In this document: positions 1-6,516 of the stretch, in pieces | Numbering within the stretch: the stretch's first letter is position 1 | Layout: each line of letters begins with the position of its first letter | NCBI GenBank assembly: GCA_039798005.1 | Contig: JBDKGV010000122.1 | Coordinates: forward strand, 1-10,114 | Direction of reading: 5' to 3' | DNA: 10,114 nt | Origin: JBDKGV01 sp039798005 | GTDB taxonomy: Bacteria; Fibrobacterota; Fibrobacteria; UBA5070 | Translations under genes and position numbers: made by a program | Notes under the pieces: generated by a model | Told to the model about the DNA's origin: nothing | The model's database searches: none | What the model saw: the letters and a program-made list of their open reading frames with translations, nothing else

Positions 1-195
1 ATGATCGCAAGCATGGTGATGATGCCGGTGTTGACCATCATCTCCGCCTTCGTGGCCTTGATGGGGGCGTTGGGCATGAGCCTCATGTTCAAGGAGATGG
101 AACCGGGCAGGGGGAGTGCGACCTGCCGCTCCAAGGCGACGAATCAGCCGCGGGCGCGCATCACGAAGGCAAGGACTTCCGCCACGGCGGCGTAG
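1..195 (+). pseudogene. Inverted mlaE fragment running into flhB-downstream sequence (chimeric ORF)
   Basis: Bases 1-109 encode 36 residues of an MlaE-type permease, equal to residues 168-203 of the complete copy in this window. They match the reverse complement of 3855-3963 at 107 of 109 positions. The mismatches, at 31 and 70, each turn CTG into TTG, so both are silent leucine changes. At base 110 the match stops sharply. The frame then reads 29 codons of antisense flhB 3' flank and 3' end before a stop, a tail that resembles no protein. I do not regard this as a working gene: it lacks the N-terminal 167 residues and the C-terminus, unless the gene begins to the left of the window. It could be a chimeric contig end, a sister-strain allele, or a genuine second partial copy. 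The sequence identity is certain; its origin is not. Confidence 0.85.
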
Positions 196-1193
196 AGCTC
201 GGCCGGGATCGCATCGCCCGGTTCAGAACGGGCAAAGAGGGCCCGGGCCACGGGGGGATTTTCCACGAGGGGAACGCCCGATTCGCGGGCGATTTCACGA
301 ATCCGAAAGGCCAAGTGGTCAGCGCCCTTGGCCACCACGACCGGCGCGGCATCCACGCCCTGCACGAAACGCAGTGCAACCGAGAAGTGCGTGGGGTTGG
401 TGATCACCACGGTGGCCTTGGGGACCTCGCCGATGGAGAAGCGCTTGTGCATCTCGGCACGCATGCGCCGACGCTTGTTGCGCACCTGAGGGTCGCCTTC
501 GGACTGACGCGCCTCGTCCTTCACCTCCTGCTTGGTCATCTTCAGCTTCTTGTGGTTCTCATGCTTTTGCCAGAAGAAATCGGCCAGTCCAACCAACATG
601 AGCACGATCGCCATCTTGACCACCGCCCAGAAAGCCACCCCGATCGTAAAGGTCACCTGGGAAAGAAAAGGCCAAGCGGCCATGCTGGCGAACTCGGGAA
701 TGCTCTTCTGCACCGAGAGCCAGGCCACCCACGCCACCACCACGATCTTGGCCACGCCCTTGAGAAGTTCGACGAAGGCGCGCTTGCTGACCAGTTGCGC
801 GAAGCGATCCAGACTGAAGATCGAGGCGAAGTCCGGGTCAAAGAGCTTCGAAGTCCACACAAAACCAACCATCGCCAGAGTGACAGCCACCGCCGACCCG
901 ATGATGGCAAGCAGGACAGGCAGCATGATGAGGAGCATCTCAAGGAGGCCGAAGGCAAGGCCGGTCGTGAGGTTCTCATCCGAGACGGTCCAGGTCGGAA
1001 TGGCGCGGAAGGTCCGCACCATCAGGCTCTTCATGTTCTCAATGAATCCCACCCCGGTGATCCAGAGTGCAAGCACGCCAAATAGCAAGGTCGTGGCCTG
1101 GAGCAGGTCCTGGCTCTTGGGAAGCTGGCCCTTTTCCCGCGCTTCGTCCATGCGCTTGCTGGTAGGTTCCTCGGTCTTCTCGTCTTCGTCCAT
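144..1193 (-). CDS. flhB: Flagellar biosynthesis protein FlhB
   Basis: FlhB is the inner-membrane component of the flagellar type III export apparatus that switches substrate specificity from rod/hook to filament proteins. The 349-residue product has the usual family length. It opens with the typical charged start (EKTEEPTSKR, residues 5-14). It has four hydrophobic segments (about 36-53, 88-110, 143-163, 182-204) and a cytoplasmic domain from about 210. The autocleavage motif NPTH is at 266-269, where cleavage follows N266. It ends in AEVLAFVMRARG, matching the usual C-terminus, so the gene is complete. The start lies 3 nt after the fliR stop with no clear separate ribosome-binding site, which suggests translational coupling. 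flhA often follows flhB, but only about 34 bp of native-looking sequence remains downstream before the junction at 109/110. FliO in the same operon supports a flagellar rather than an injectisome role. Confidence 0.96.
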   Translation of the reverse strand: MDEDEKTEEPTSKRMDEAREKGQLPKSQDLLQATTLLFGVLALWITGVGFIENMKSLMVRTFRAIPTWTVSDENLTTGLAFGLLEMLLIMLPVLLAIIGSAVAVTLAMVGFVWTSKLFDPDFASIFSLDRFAQLVSKRAFVELLKGVAKIVVVAWVAWLSVQKSIPEFASMAAWPFLSQVTFTIGVAFWAVVKMAIVLMLVGLADFFWQKHENHKKLKMTKQEVKDEARQSEGDPQVRNKRRRMRAEMHKRFSIGEVPKATVVITNPTHFSVALRFVQGVDAAPVVVAKGADHLAFRIREIARESGVPLVENPPVARALFARSEPGDAIPAELYAAVAEVLAFVMRARG

Positions 1194-1196
1194 GCC

Positions 1197-1991
1197 TCAG
1201 TGCATCTTGCCAAGGAGGGCGATCGAAGTGGTCACCAGATGTTCATGCCAACCGCGGAACCCCGCCAGGATCCACGGCAGCGAAAGCGAGGTCACCACGC
1301 AGGCCAGCACGATCTGCAACGGCATGGACAGGACCCACACGTTCATGGACGGCATGACGCGCGCGACGACGGCAAGCACGAGGGTCAACAGGAAGAGCGA
1401 CATCAGCACCGCCCCGGCCAGTTGCAACCCGATCAGGAAGGAGGCCACCAGGACCTGGGTGATCTGGGGCACCAAGGCGGCGGCTTCCAGATGCACCTCC
1501 CCGAGCGGGGCGATGCGAAAGGAATCGGCCAGGATCTGGAGCAGGTGCAGGTGACCTCCCGCCAGCACGAAGACCACCGAGGCGCAGATGGACAGGAATT
1601 GTCCGAAGAGCGCGGCAGGCGCTCCCGTCATGGGGTCGAAGAGCTCCACCATGGCAAAGCCGGCGGCGGAATCGATCAGGGAACCCGCGGTCTCCAGCGC
1701 CGTGAAGGAAAGCGACAGGACATACCCCGTGATCACGCCCAAAAGGACCTCGCGCAGCACCAGGAGCATGTAGGCGGGCACGCCGGTGGGCAGCGCCCAT
1801 TCCCGGTGCGGAAGCAGCGGAAAGAGCAGGAAGGCGAGCAGCACCGAGAAGACGGGGCGAACCCGGACGGGGACGGCCAAGGATCCGAAGAGCGGCAGGA
1901 GCGACATCATGGCGGTGATGCGCGCCAGCACCAGGACGAAGATCTGGATCTTCCCCGAGAACAGGCTGGCAAGATCGGGCAGGTTGTTCAT
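1197..1991 (-). CDS. fliR: Flagellar biosynthetic protein FliR
   Basis: FliR is an integral membrane subunit of the flagellar export gate, where it assembles with FliP and FliQ into the helical pore inside the MS ring. The 264-residue product has the normal family length and is almost entirely hydrophobic helices (about 14-34, 45-61, 73-97, 128-148, 175-210, 217-245). Diagnostic stretches are REVLLGVITGY (80-90) and the RVMPSMNVWVLSMPLQI block (211-227), which corresponds to the conserved FliR motif of the form P-x-x-N-V-F-x-x-x-x-P-L-K-I. ATG at 1991 is the only good start: the frame upstream runs to a stop about 45 nt away with no other ATG, GTG or TTG. It has no obvious Shine-Dalgarno sequence and sits 6 nt downstream of a strong 9-bp inverted repeat. 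The 54-bp gap after fliQ is the largest within the fliO-flhB block. Confidence 0.95.
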   Translation of the reverse strand: MNNLPDLASLFSGKIQIFVLVLARITAMMSLLPLFGSLAVPVRVRPVFSVLLAFLLFPLLPHREWALPTGVPAYMLLVLREVLLGVITGYVLSLSFTALETAGSLIDSAAGFAMVELFDPMTGAPAALFGQFLSICASVVFVLAGGHLHLLQILADSFRIAPLGEVHLEAAALVPQITQVLVASFLIGLQLAGAVLMSLFLLTLVLAVVARVMPSMNVWVLSMPLQIVLACVVTSLSLPWILAGFRGWHEHLVTTSIALLGKMH

Positions 1992-1997
1992 GCCATC

Positions 1998-2031
1998 GCC
2001 CGGTGACGCACCACGGGCGGACTCACCGGGC
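1998..2031 (-). promoter_or_regulatory. Perfect 9-bp hairpin in the fliQ-fliR gap, just before the fliR start
   Basis: The arms are GCCCGGTGA (1998-2006 on the plus strand) and TCACCGGGC (2023-2031), perfectly complementary around a 16-nt spacer. In the mRNA the 3' arm ends 6 nt before the fliR ATG, so a folded stem would cover the ribosome landing site. There is no U-tract, so it does not look like an intrinsic terminator. Plausible roles are translational control of fliR relative to fliP and fliQ, or an mRNA processing or stability element. The pairing is seen directly; the role is inferred. Confidence 0.5.
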
Positions 2032-2045
2032 GTCCCTCAAAGGCC

Positions 2046-2315
2046 TCACGGCTTGACTTCCCCCATGAGGTCGATCATGTGCGTGAAGTAGTCGCGGAAG
2101 AGGTGGATCATCCACGGGAACACCAGCACCAGCACGATCCCGGAGATCACAAGCTTGGGAAGGAAGGTCAGGGTCATCTCATTGATCTGGGTCGCCGCCT
2201 GCACGACGGAAACCAGAAGTCCGATGATCAAGGTGGATGCCAGCACCGGGGCGCACAGGAGCAGGGAAACCCACAAGGTCTGACGGATGAGATCGACGAT
2301 GGACGCATCGGTCAT
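2046..2315 (-). CDS. fliQ: Flagellar biosynthetic protein FliQ
   Basis: FliQ is the small two-helix subunit of the flagellar type III export gate, present in several copies around FliP and FliR. The 89-residue product matches the family length of about 89-90. Two hydrophobic helices (about 14-38 and 51-69) flank the conserved segment QAATQINEMTLTFLPKL (39-55), which is close to the family signature. The ATG at 2315 is preceded by a perfect AAGGAGG (2320-2326) that overlaps the fliP stop, leaving 9 bp between the two genes. This is the best ribosome-binding site in the operon, which fits the need for more FliQ than FliR in the complex. Confidence 0.96.
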   Translation of the reverse strand: MTDASIVDLIRQTLWVSLLLCAPVLASTLIIGLLVSVVQAATQINEMTLTFLPKLVISGIVLVLVFPWMIHLFRDYFTHMIDLMGEVKP

Positions 2316-2319
2316 GGCG

Positions 2320-2326
2320 CCTCCTT
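2320..2326 (-). promoter_or_regulatory. Strong Shine-Dalgarno for fliQ
   Basis: AAGGAGG on the minus strand, 4 nt before the fliQ ATG and overlapping the fliP TAA stop. It fixes the fliQ start and suggests translation of fliQ can re-initiate independently at a high rate. Confidence 0.8.
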
Positions 2327-3059
2327 ACCGAAAGCTCTGCACGACACCGTGCGTGACGAGGTTCCATCCGTCCACCGAGACGAACAGGATCAGCTTGAGC
2401 GGCAAGCTCACCATCACCGGCGGCAGCATCATCATGCCCAAGGCCATCAGGATCGAGGCCACCACCATGTCGATCACCAAAAACGGCAGGTAGATGAGGA
2501 ACCCGATGAGGAAGGCCGTCTTGAGCTCCGAGATCATGTACGACGGAATGAGCACGGCATTGGGAATGTCGTCCACCGTGCGGGGCCTGGGGGTCTTGGA
2601 GATCTTGACCATGGTGGCCAGTTCATTCTCGCCGGTCTGGCGGAACATGAAGGCCCGCATGGGCTTCATGGCCCGCTCCGCCCCCTCCTTCCACCCGATC
2701 TCCTGCGCCAGGTACGGCTGCAAGGCAAGATCATTCATCTCCTTGAGCTGAGGCTGCATGACAAACCATGTGAGAAACAACGACAGCCCCACGATGACCT
2801 GATTGGGCGGAGTGGTCTGCGTACCCAGAGCCTTTTTGAGAAAGCCCATCACCGTCACGATGCGCGTGAACGGGGTCATCATCAGAAGGATGGCCGGGGC
2901 CAGCGAGAGGATGGTGAGCAGGAACACCACCTGCATCGCCACGGACCCTTCCTGCGGAGTATTGGCCTGATCCACACCCACGGTGATCTTGGGCACGATC
3001 TGGGACACGGCGTTTCCGGCAAGCATCAGCACCGGTGAAAACCGGATGAGGCGCATCAT
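2325..3059 (-). CDS. fliP: Flagellar biosynthetic protein FliP
   Basis: FliP is the pentameric core of the flagellar export gate. The 244-residue product has the usual length. It begins with a short signal-like segment (1-19), as expected because FliP is made with a cleavable signal peptide. Next is a hydrophobic helix at about 42-62 and then the signature FTRIVTVMGFLKKALGT (64-80) followed by PPNQVIVGLSLFLTWF (84-99). The second signature IPSYMISELKTAFLIGF (171-187) leads into VASILMALGMMMLPP (200-214) and DGWNLV (230-235). The start ATG at 3059 overlaps the fliO stop as ATGA, giving direct coupling. A second in-frame ATG follows immediately, so the first residue could be either methionine. 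All family motifs are intact. Confidence 0.97.
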   Translation of the reverse strand: MMRLIRFSPVLMLAGNAVSQIVPKITVGVDQANTPQEGSVAMQVVFLLTILSLAPAILLMMTPFTRIVTVMGFLKKALGTQTTPPNQVIVGLSLFLTWFVMQPQLKEMNDLALQPYLAQEIGWKEGAERAMKPMRAFMFRQTGENELATMVKISKTPRPRTVDDIPNAVLIPSYMISELKTAFLIGFLIYLPFLVIDMVVASILMALGMMMLPPVMVSLPLKLILFVSVDGWNLVTHGVVQSFR

Positions 3060-3610
3060 CCTTGGCCTCCCGGCTTGCGGAAGCGATCGAGCAAGGTGTC
3101 CAGGGCCACGCTGAAATCACGGGTGGACACCGATCCTGCACCAAGCTCGGCGATGATCTCCGCCGCCTCGTTGTCGCGAAACTCCGTCACGGTCGCCGCG
3201 CCTTGGGCCGTGGTCACCACGGCGACCACGCGGTTGTGCAGACGAATGAGGTGCAGACTGCGCCCGGGGGCCAATGTCCGCGTTTCCAAGACGTCCACCA
3301 CCCCCGACTGCGCCTTGCCGGTACGCCGCCGGAGCCTGGTCCAGGCAAAGAGCGCTCCGAAGCCCAAGCCGGTCACGACCGACAGGGCGAGCAGGATCTG
3401 GACGACCAGCATCCCCAAGGTCCGCCCGTCCACGGCTCCTTGCTTGGTCTGACCGCTTTCGGCGTCGATCCGCTTGCCCAAGGCCTCGAACTTCGCGGTC
3501 ATGGCGCTGTCCACAGACACCTGGGGGGGAGGCGCCAAGGTGTCGGCAAACCCCAGGGTCCCCATCAGGAGAACCAAGGCAAGCAGCATGCGGGGAAGTC
3601 GTGCGGTCAT
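3056..3610 (-). CDS. fliO: Flagellar assembly protein FliO (divergent)
   Basis: FliO is a membrane protein that helps FliP assemble and is found only in flagellar systems. The 184-residue product has an N-terminal signal-like hydrophobic stretch (about 5-22), a periplasmic linker (23-63), one transmembrane helix (about 64-91) ending in positive residues (RLRRR, 92-96), and a small cytoplasmic domain. In that domain, DVLETRTLAPGRSLHLIRL (106-124) followed by VVAVV (128-132) matches the beta-rich FliO fold. FliO is poorly conserved, so the call rests on this architecture plus its place directly upstream of fliP. The start at 3610 is 14 nt after the mlaE stop, with GAGGAG 10 nt upstream. A longer frame reaching 3811 would lie inside mlaE and is rejected. 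The C-terminal tail is long for the family. Confidence 0.85.
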   Translation of the reverse strand: MTARLPRMLLALVLLMGTLGFADTLAPPPQVSVDSAMTAKFEALGKRIDAESGQTKQGAVDGRTLGMLVVQILLALSVVTGLGFGALFAWTRLRRRTGKAQSGVVDVLETRTLAPGRSLHLIRLHNRVVAVVTTAQGAATVTEFRDNEAAEIIAELGAGSVSTRDFSVALDTLLDRFRKPGGQG

Positions 3611-3613
3611 CGG

Positions 3614-3626
3614 GAGGAGACTCCTC
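3614..3626 (-). promoter_or_regulatory. Shine-Dalgarno and adjacent complement before fliO
   Basis: The mlaE-fliO gap carries GAGGAG followed after one base by CTCCTC in the mRNA sense. The first arm is the only plausible ribosome-binding site for fliO and overlaps the mlaE TGA stop. The second arm is its exact complement, so a 5-bp mini-hairpin with a 3-nt loop could hide it unless ribosomes finishing mlaE open it. This would couple fliO to mlaE translation. It may also be chance. Confidence 0.35.
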
Positions 3627-4464
3627 AGGAGCGAAGAATGAAGTAGCCGACCAGGAAGTTGGTGATCAAGATGGTCACTGCTGAAGCCTGCACCGAATGT
3701 TCGATGGCACGCCCCACGCCTTCCGCACCGTTGCGGGCACGGCATCCCGAGAAGCATCCGTAAGAAGAAAGGATGAATCCGAAGAGCACGGACTTGAACA
3801 TCGACATCCATACGTCGCGGTCGTTGTAGAAGAGGCGCACGCCCTTCCAGAAGATGCCCGGTTCCATCTCCTTGAACATGAGGCTCATGCCCAGCGCCCC
3901 CATCAAGGCCACGAAGGCGGAGATGATGGTCAGCACCGGCATCATCACCATGCTTGCGATCATGCGCGGCGCAACGAGGAACCGGTAGCGGTCAAGACCC
4001 AGCACGTCCATCGCATCGAGCTGTTCGGTCACGGCCATCGAACCGAGTTCGGAGGTCATGCCCGCACCGGTTCGGCCCGCGACCACAAGGGCCGTCAACA
4101 CCGGACCAAGCTCAAGGATGACCGACTTTCCGACGGCCACGCCCACGAAGCTGATGGGGATGATGTCGGCAAAGAGGTACCCCGCCTGCCAAGCGGTCAC
4201 GGCTCCCGTGAACAGGTTGGTGGTGGCCACCAGGGGGATCGACGAGATCCCGATCGAATAGGTCTGTTCCAAGGTCAGATGGATGTTCTTGAACACAAGG
4301 GGCAGCGTCTTGAGCGTGCGCAGGTTGAACAGGACATAGTCCAGGACCACGGAGATTCCGCCTTGAATCCACTCCCCGATCCAGACCATGAGCTGATCGA
4401 GGCTGTGCATCCCCTTCTCAAGGGCGGATGGTTCGCGTCCGGGCTTTGGAACGTCTTCAGGCAT
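3625..4464 (-). CDS. mlaE: MlaE-type ABC transporter permease (lipid transport)
   Basis: This is a MlaE/YrbE (DUF140) permease, the inner-membrane component of ABC systems that move phospholipids between inner and outer membranes, normally with an MlaF ATPase and an MlaD MCE protein. The 279-residue product carries the family core: ELGPVLTALVVAGRTGAGM (118-136), SELGSMAVTEQLDAMDVLG (138-156), and GAEGVGRAIEHSVQAS (246-261). It has hydrophobic helices at about 73-95, 102-130, 168-195, 222-238 and 259-276. The start at 4464 is uncertain: an internal ATG at 4410 has AAGG just upstream and would give a 261-residue protein, nearer the family norm. No mlaF or mlaD is visible in the window. The gene sits 14 nt before fliO, so it is probably co-transcribed with the flagellar genes, an unusual partner. 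Part of it (3855-3963) is repeated in inverted form at 1-109. Confidence 0.93.
   Translation of the reverse strand: MPEDVPKPGREPSALEKGMHSLDQLMVWIGEWIQGGISVVLDYVLFNLRTLKTLPLVFKNIHLTLEQTYSIGISSIPLVATTNLFTGAVTAWQAGYLFADIIPISFVGVAVGKSVILELGPVLTALVVAGRTGAGMTSELGSMAVTEQLDAMDVLGLDRYRFLVAPRMIASMVMMPVLTIISAFVALMGALGMSLMFKEMEPGIFWKGVRLFYNDRDVWMSMFKSVLFGFILSSYGCFSGCRARNGAEGVGRAIEHSVQASAVTILITNFLVGYFILRS
3855..3963 (-). repeat. Internal mlaE segment duplicated in inverted orientation at 1-109
   Basis: This is the in-place copy of the 109-bp inverted repeat. Window base n corresponds to the complement of base 3964-n for n = 1 to 109, with mismatches only at 3894 and 3933. It lies wholly inside the coding frame of the MlaE-type permease, so this copy is explained by its gene; the copy at the left edge is the anomalous one. 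The two copies bracket fliO, fliP, fliQ, fliR and flhB, about 3.75 kb. Confidence 0.9.
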
Positions 4465-4480
4465 CCTCTGAAGAATAGTT

Positions 4481-4490
4481 TCCGATCGGA
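4481..4490. promoter_or_regulatory. 10-bp palindrome upstream of the mlaE-fli cluster
   Basis: TCCGATCGGA is a perfect 10-bp palindrome in the 47-bp gap between the kinase stop and the mlaE start. A TATTCT that could serve as a weak -10 lies just downstream on the minus strand, but I see no matching -35. It could be an operator for a promoter of the mlaE-fliO-flhB cluster. Function is unproven. Confidence 0.25.
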
Positions 4491-4511
4491 TCGAACGGGA
4501 GGGAAACCCGA

Positions 4512-6362
4512 CTATGGATGGGTCCGCCCGCACCAGTGGTCCACGATTTCCCGCAGTTCCTTGGACTGATACGGCTTCTGCAGGACGGCATCCATGCCGG
4601 CGTCCATGCACTGGTGATCGATCTCCTCGTGAAGACTTGCCGTGAGGGCGATCACGGGAAGCTTGGCGGCGTCCTGTTGCCTTGGCGTGCCACCAGCACC
4701 CCACTCCCGCATCCTTCGCGTCGCGTCCATCCCGCTCATCCCCGGCAAGTGACAATCGAGCAGAACCAAGTCAAAGGAGCGCTGTTCCAAGAGTTCAAGG
4801 GCACTCGATCCGTCCTCGGCCAATTCCACTTCACAACCGTATTTGCCAAGAATGGCTCCTGCGATCATGCGGTTGGTCTCATTGTCGTCCACGACCAATA
4901 TCCGACGGCTGTCGCTTCGACCCGCTTCGGGAGCGGAGGCCACGCCAGCACGACTCTCGACCGGGTCTGCCGGCGCCTCGCAAGGGGGCAAGGGAAGTCT
5001 TGCCGTGAAGCAGGACCCCTTCCCCGGTTGGCTTTCCACATCGATGCGCCCACCCATCGCCTCGACCAGGTTGCGGCAGATGGACAACCCGAGGCCCGTC
5101 CCCCCGTAAACGTGGACGATGCTCTCATCGGCCTGCCGGAACCGCTCGAAGATGCGCCCCAGGACATCGGCTTCCATCCCGATGCCCGTGTCGCGGACCG
5201 CAAGGACGATCTCACCGGCAACCGCATCAAACCGGGCCTCCAGATCCACCTGGCCGTCCTTGGTGAACTTGATCGCATTGGCAAGGAGATTGGTCAGGAT
5301 CTGTCGCAAGCGCAGGCCATCCGCCAGAAGATGGCTTGGCAGGTCTTCCCGAACGGTCAAGGTGAGGGAATTCCCCTTGGCCCGTGCAAGGACGTCCAAG
5401 GAATCGACGACACCTTTCAGGAACGGTGACAGCCCAAGCGGGACCGGATGCAGTTCCATGCCGCCGGCTTCGATGCGCGAACAGTCGAGGATGTCCTGGA
5501 TCAACCGAAGCAGATGCTCTCCGGAATTGGCGACCAATCGAATCCTTTCGACCTTGGCGGGGTCAAGCTCCTCCTCGAGAAGCAGGTCGGTCATGCCCAG
5601 GATCCCGTGGATGGGGGTGCGGATCTCATGGCTGACATTGGCCAGGAACGCACTCTTGGCCCGATTGGCCCCTTCGGCCTCATGGCGGGCCGAAACCAGT
5701 TCCCGGGTCCTCTCCTCGACCATCGTCTCCAGATTCTCACGCAACCCTTGGTTGATCTCCAGTTCCCGCTGCACCCGCCCCAGGGCCCGGTCCACGATCG
5801 AGACGAATCCCCAGGCGATCGCCCACACCATCACCCGCGAGAGCATTCCGTCGAAAAGGTTGCGCTCATAGACGTCGATGAACTCCGGTCGGGAGAACTC
5901 CGGCGCCAGAAGATATCCGAACAGCGGAAGCGAGGCGATCTCGGCCAAGGCAAGCGCGTGGAAGATGCGTCGCCGGACGAAGACGGCCGCCGCGAGCAGG
6001 AGCGCATACCCGTAGGTCGCATACCCTTGGAAGAAGGTCCTGAGCATCCCCTCCTGCACCACCAAGGCACCGGCCAGCAGATGCACCCCGATGGCCAAGC
6101 TGAAAAGGACGTGCACCGAACGCAGGTACGATCCCTTCCAGATCAGGAGAAACGCCAAGGCCATGACGGCAAGCATCGGTCCGACCGAAAGCAGGTAGAA
6201 TCCAGCCGATGCCGATCCGGTGAACAGGTCGGAGATCAGGATCCACAGCACAAGCGGAAACCCGACCAGGCTGGTCCACGCCAAGGCGATCGCCTTCTGA
6301 CGCGTCAGATGGTCGTGATCGGCATAGGTGCGCCGGAGCGATTCGTCGAGAGGGTTGTGCAT
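4512..6362 (-). CDS. Six-TM hybrid histidine kinase with receiver domain
   Basis: This is a membrane sensor kinase that autophosphorylates on histidine and passes phosphate to its own receiver. The product has 616 residues from the ATG at 6362. About six hydrophobic helices (26-44, 58-76, 83-102, 115-129, 133-152, 173-190) form an N-terminal region I cannot assign to a named sensor family. A charged coiled coil (about 193-232) leads to the HisKA site SHEIRTP with H245. The HATPase domain shows the N box at N358/N362, the G1 motif DTGIGM (391-396), the F box FERF (405-408) and the G2 motif GGTGLGLSI (420-428). After a proline/alanine linker the receiver has D492/D493, phospho-acceptor D536, T574 and K596, all intact. 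There is no HPt or output domain, so a separate phosphotransfer protein or regulator is needed. Other starts in frame are ATG at 6395 and TTG at 6416; none has a strong ribosome-binding site. The input signal is unknown. Confidence 0.93.
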   Translation of the reverse strand: MHNPLDESLRRTYADHDHLTRQKAIALAWTSLVGFPLVLWILISDLFTGSASAGFYLLSVGPMLAVMALAFLLIWKGSYLRSVHVLFSLAIGVHLLAGALVVQEGMLRTFFQGYATYGYALLLAAAVFVRRRIFHALALAEIASLPLFGYLLAPEFSRPEFIDVYERNLFDGMLSRVMVWAIAWGFVSIVDRALGRVQRELEINQGLRENLETMVEERTRELVSARHEAEGANRAKSAFLANVSHEIRTPIHGILGMTDLLLEEELDPAKVERIRLVANSGEHLLRLIQDILDCSRIEAGGMELHPVPLGLSPFLKGVVDSLDVLARAKGNSLTLTVREDLPSHLLADGLRLRQILTNLLANAIKFTKDGQVDLEARFDAVAGEIVLAVRDTGIGMEADVLGRIFERFRQADESIVHVYGGTGLGLSICRNLVEAMGGRIDVESQPGKGSCFTARLPLPPCEAPADPVESRAGVASAPEAGRSDSRRILVVDDNETNRMIAGAILGKYGCEVELAEDGSSALELLEQRSFDLVLLDCHLPGMSGMDATRRMREWGAGGTPRQQDAAKLPVIALTASLHEEIDHQCMDAGMDAVLQKPYQSKELREIVDHWCGRTHP

Positions 6363-6499
6363 GGCGGATGCTCGATCACAGAAACCTGCCACCATGGCAA
6401 GGTCCGGCGAAATCAAATCCTACCATGCATTTCCCGGGATGGCCCCATGAAATCCTGGACCGGTGCACTTTGGCCGGCAGCGCCGCCGTGTACTCCGGG

Positions 6500-6513
6500 A
6501 TGGCCAAGGCCAT
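6500..6513. repeat. Near-palindrome just after the HTH-protein stop
   Basis: ATGGCC AA GGCCAT has two 6-bp arms around two bases and starts 3 nt beyond the stop codon of the small helix-turn-helix gene, at the head of the 154-bp gap before the kinase. It has no T-rich tail, so it is a poor terminator candidate. It could be an operator for a dimeric regulator. No convincing promoter is visible in the rest of the gap (6363-6516). Confidence 0.25.
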
Positions 6514-6516
6514 TCC

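Noticed and set aside
1200..2006. Long plus-strand reading frame opposite fliR (268 codons)
   Set aside because: It is rich in H, Q, R, G and E with no recognisable domain and lies entirely antisense to a clear FliR. High GC content keeps the opposite frame open.
2079..3038. Long plus-strand reading frame opposite fliQ and fliP (319 codons)
   Set aside because: Composition is dominated by H, R, D and G, as expected for the complement of hydrophobic membrane genes. It resembles no protein family.
144..3610. Virulence-type injectisome rather than flagellum
   Set aside because: The gene order fliO-fliP-fliQ-fliR-flhB, and above all a FliO-like protein, is flagellar. No needle, secretin or effector genes are present.
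3611..3811. N-terminal extension of fliO to 3811
   Set aside because: The extra 67 residues lie inside mlaE in another frame. The product from 3610 starts with a signal-like segment and has a suitably placed GAGGAG.
4465..4511. Sigma-28 (FliA) flagellar promoter before mlaE
   Set aside because: CCGAT resembles the -10 core, but the upstream element is a poor match and the spacing is off by about two bases. Not reported as a feature.
4465..4755. N-terminal extension of mlaE to 4755 (376 residues)
   Set aside because: It overlaps the receiver domain of the kinase in another frame and adds arginine- and glycine-rich sequence unlike the family, which is about 260 residues.
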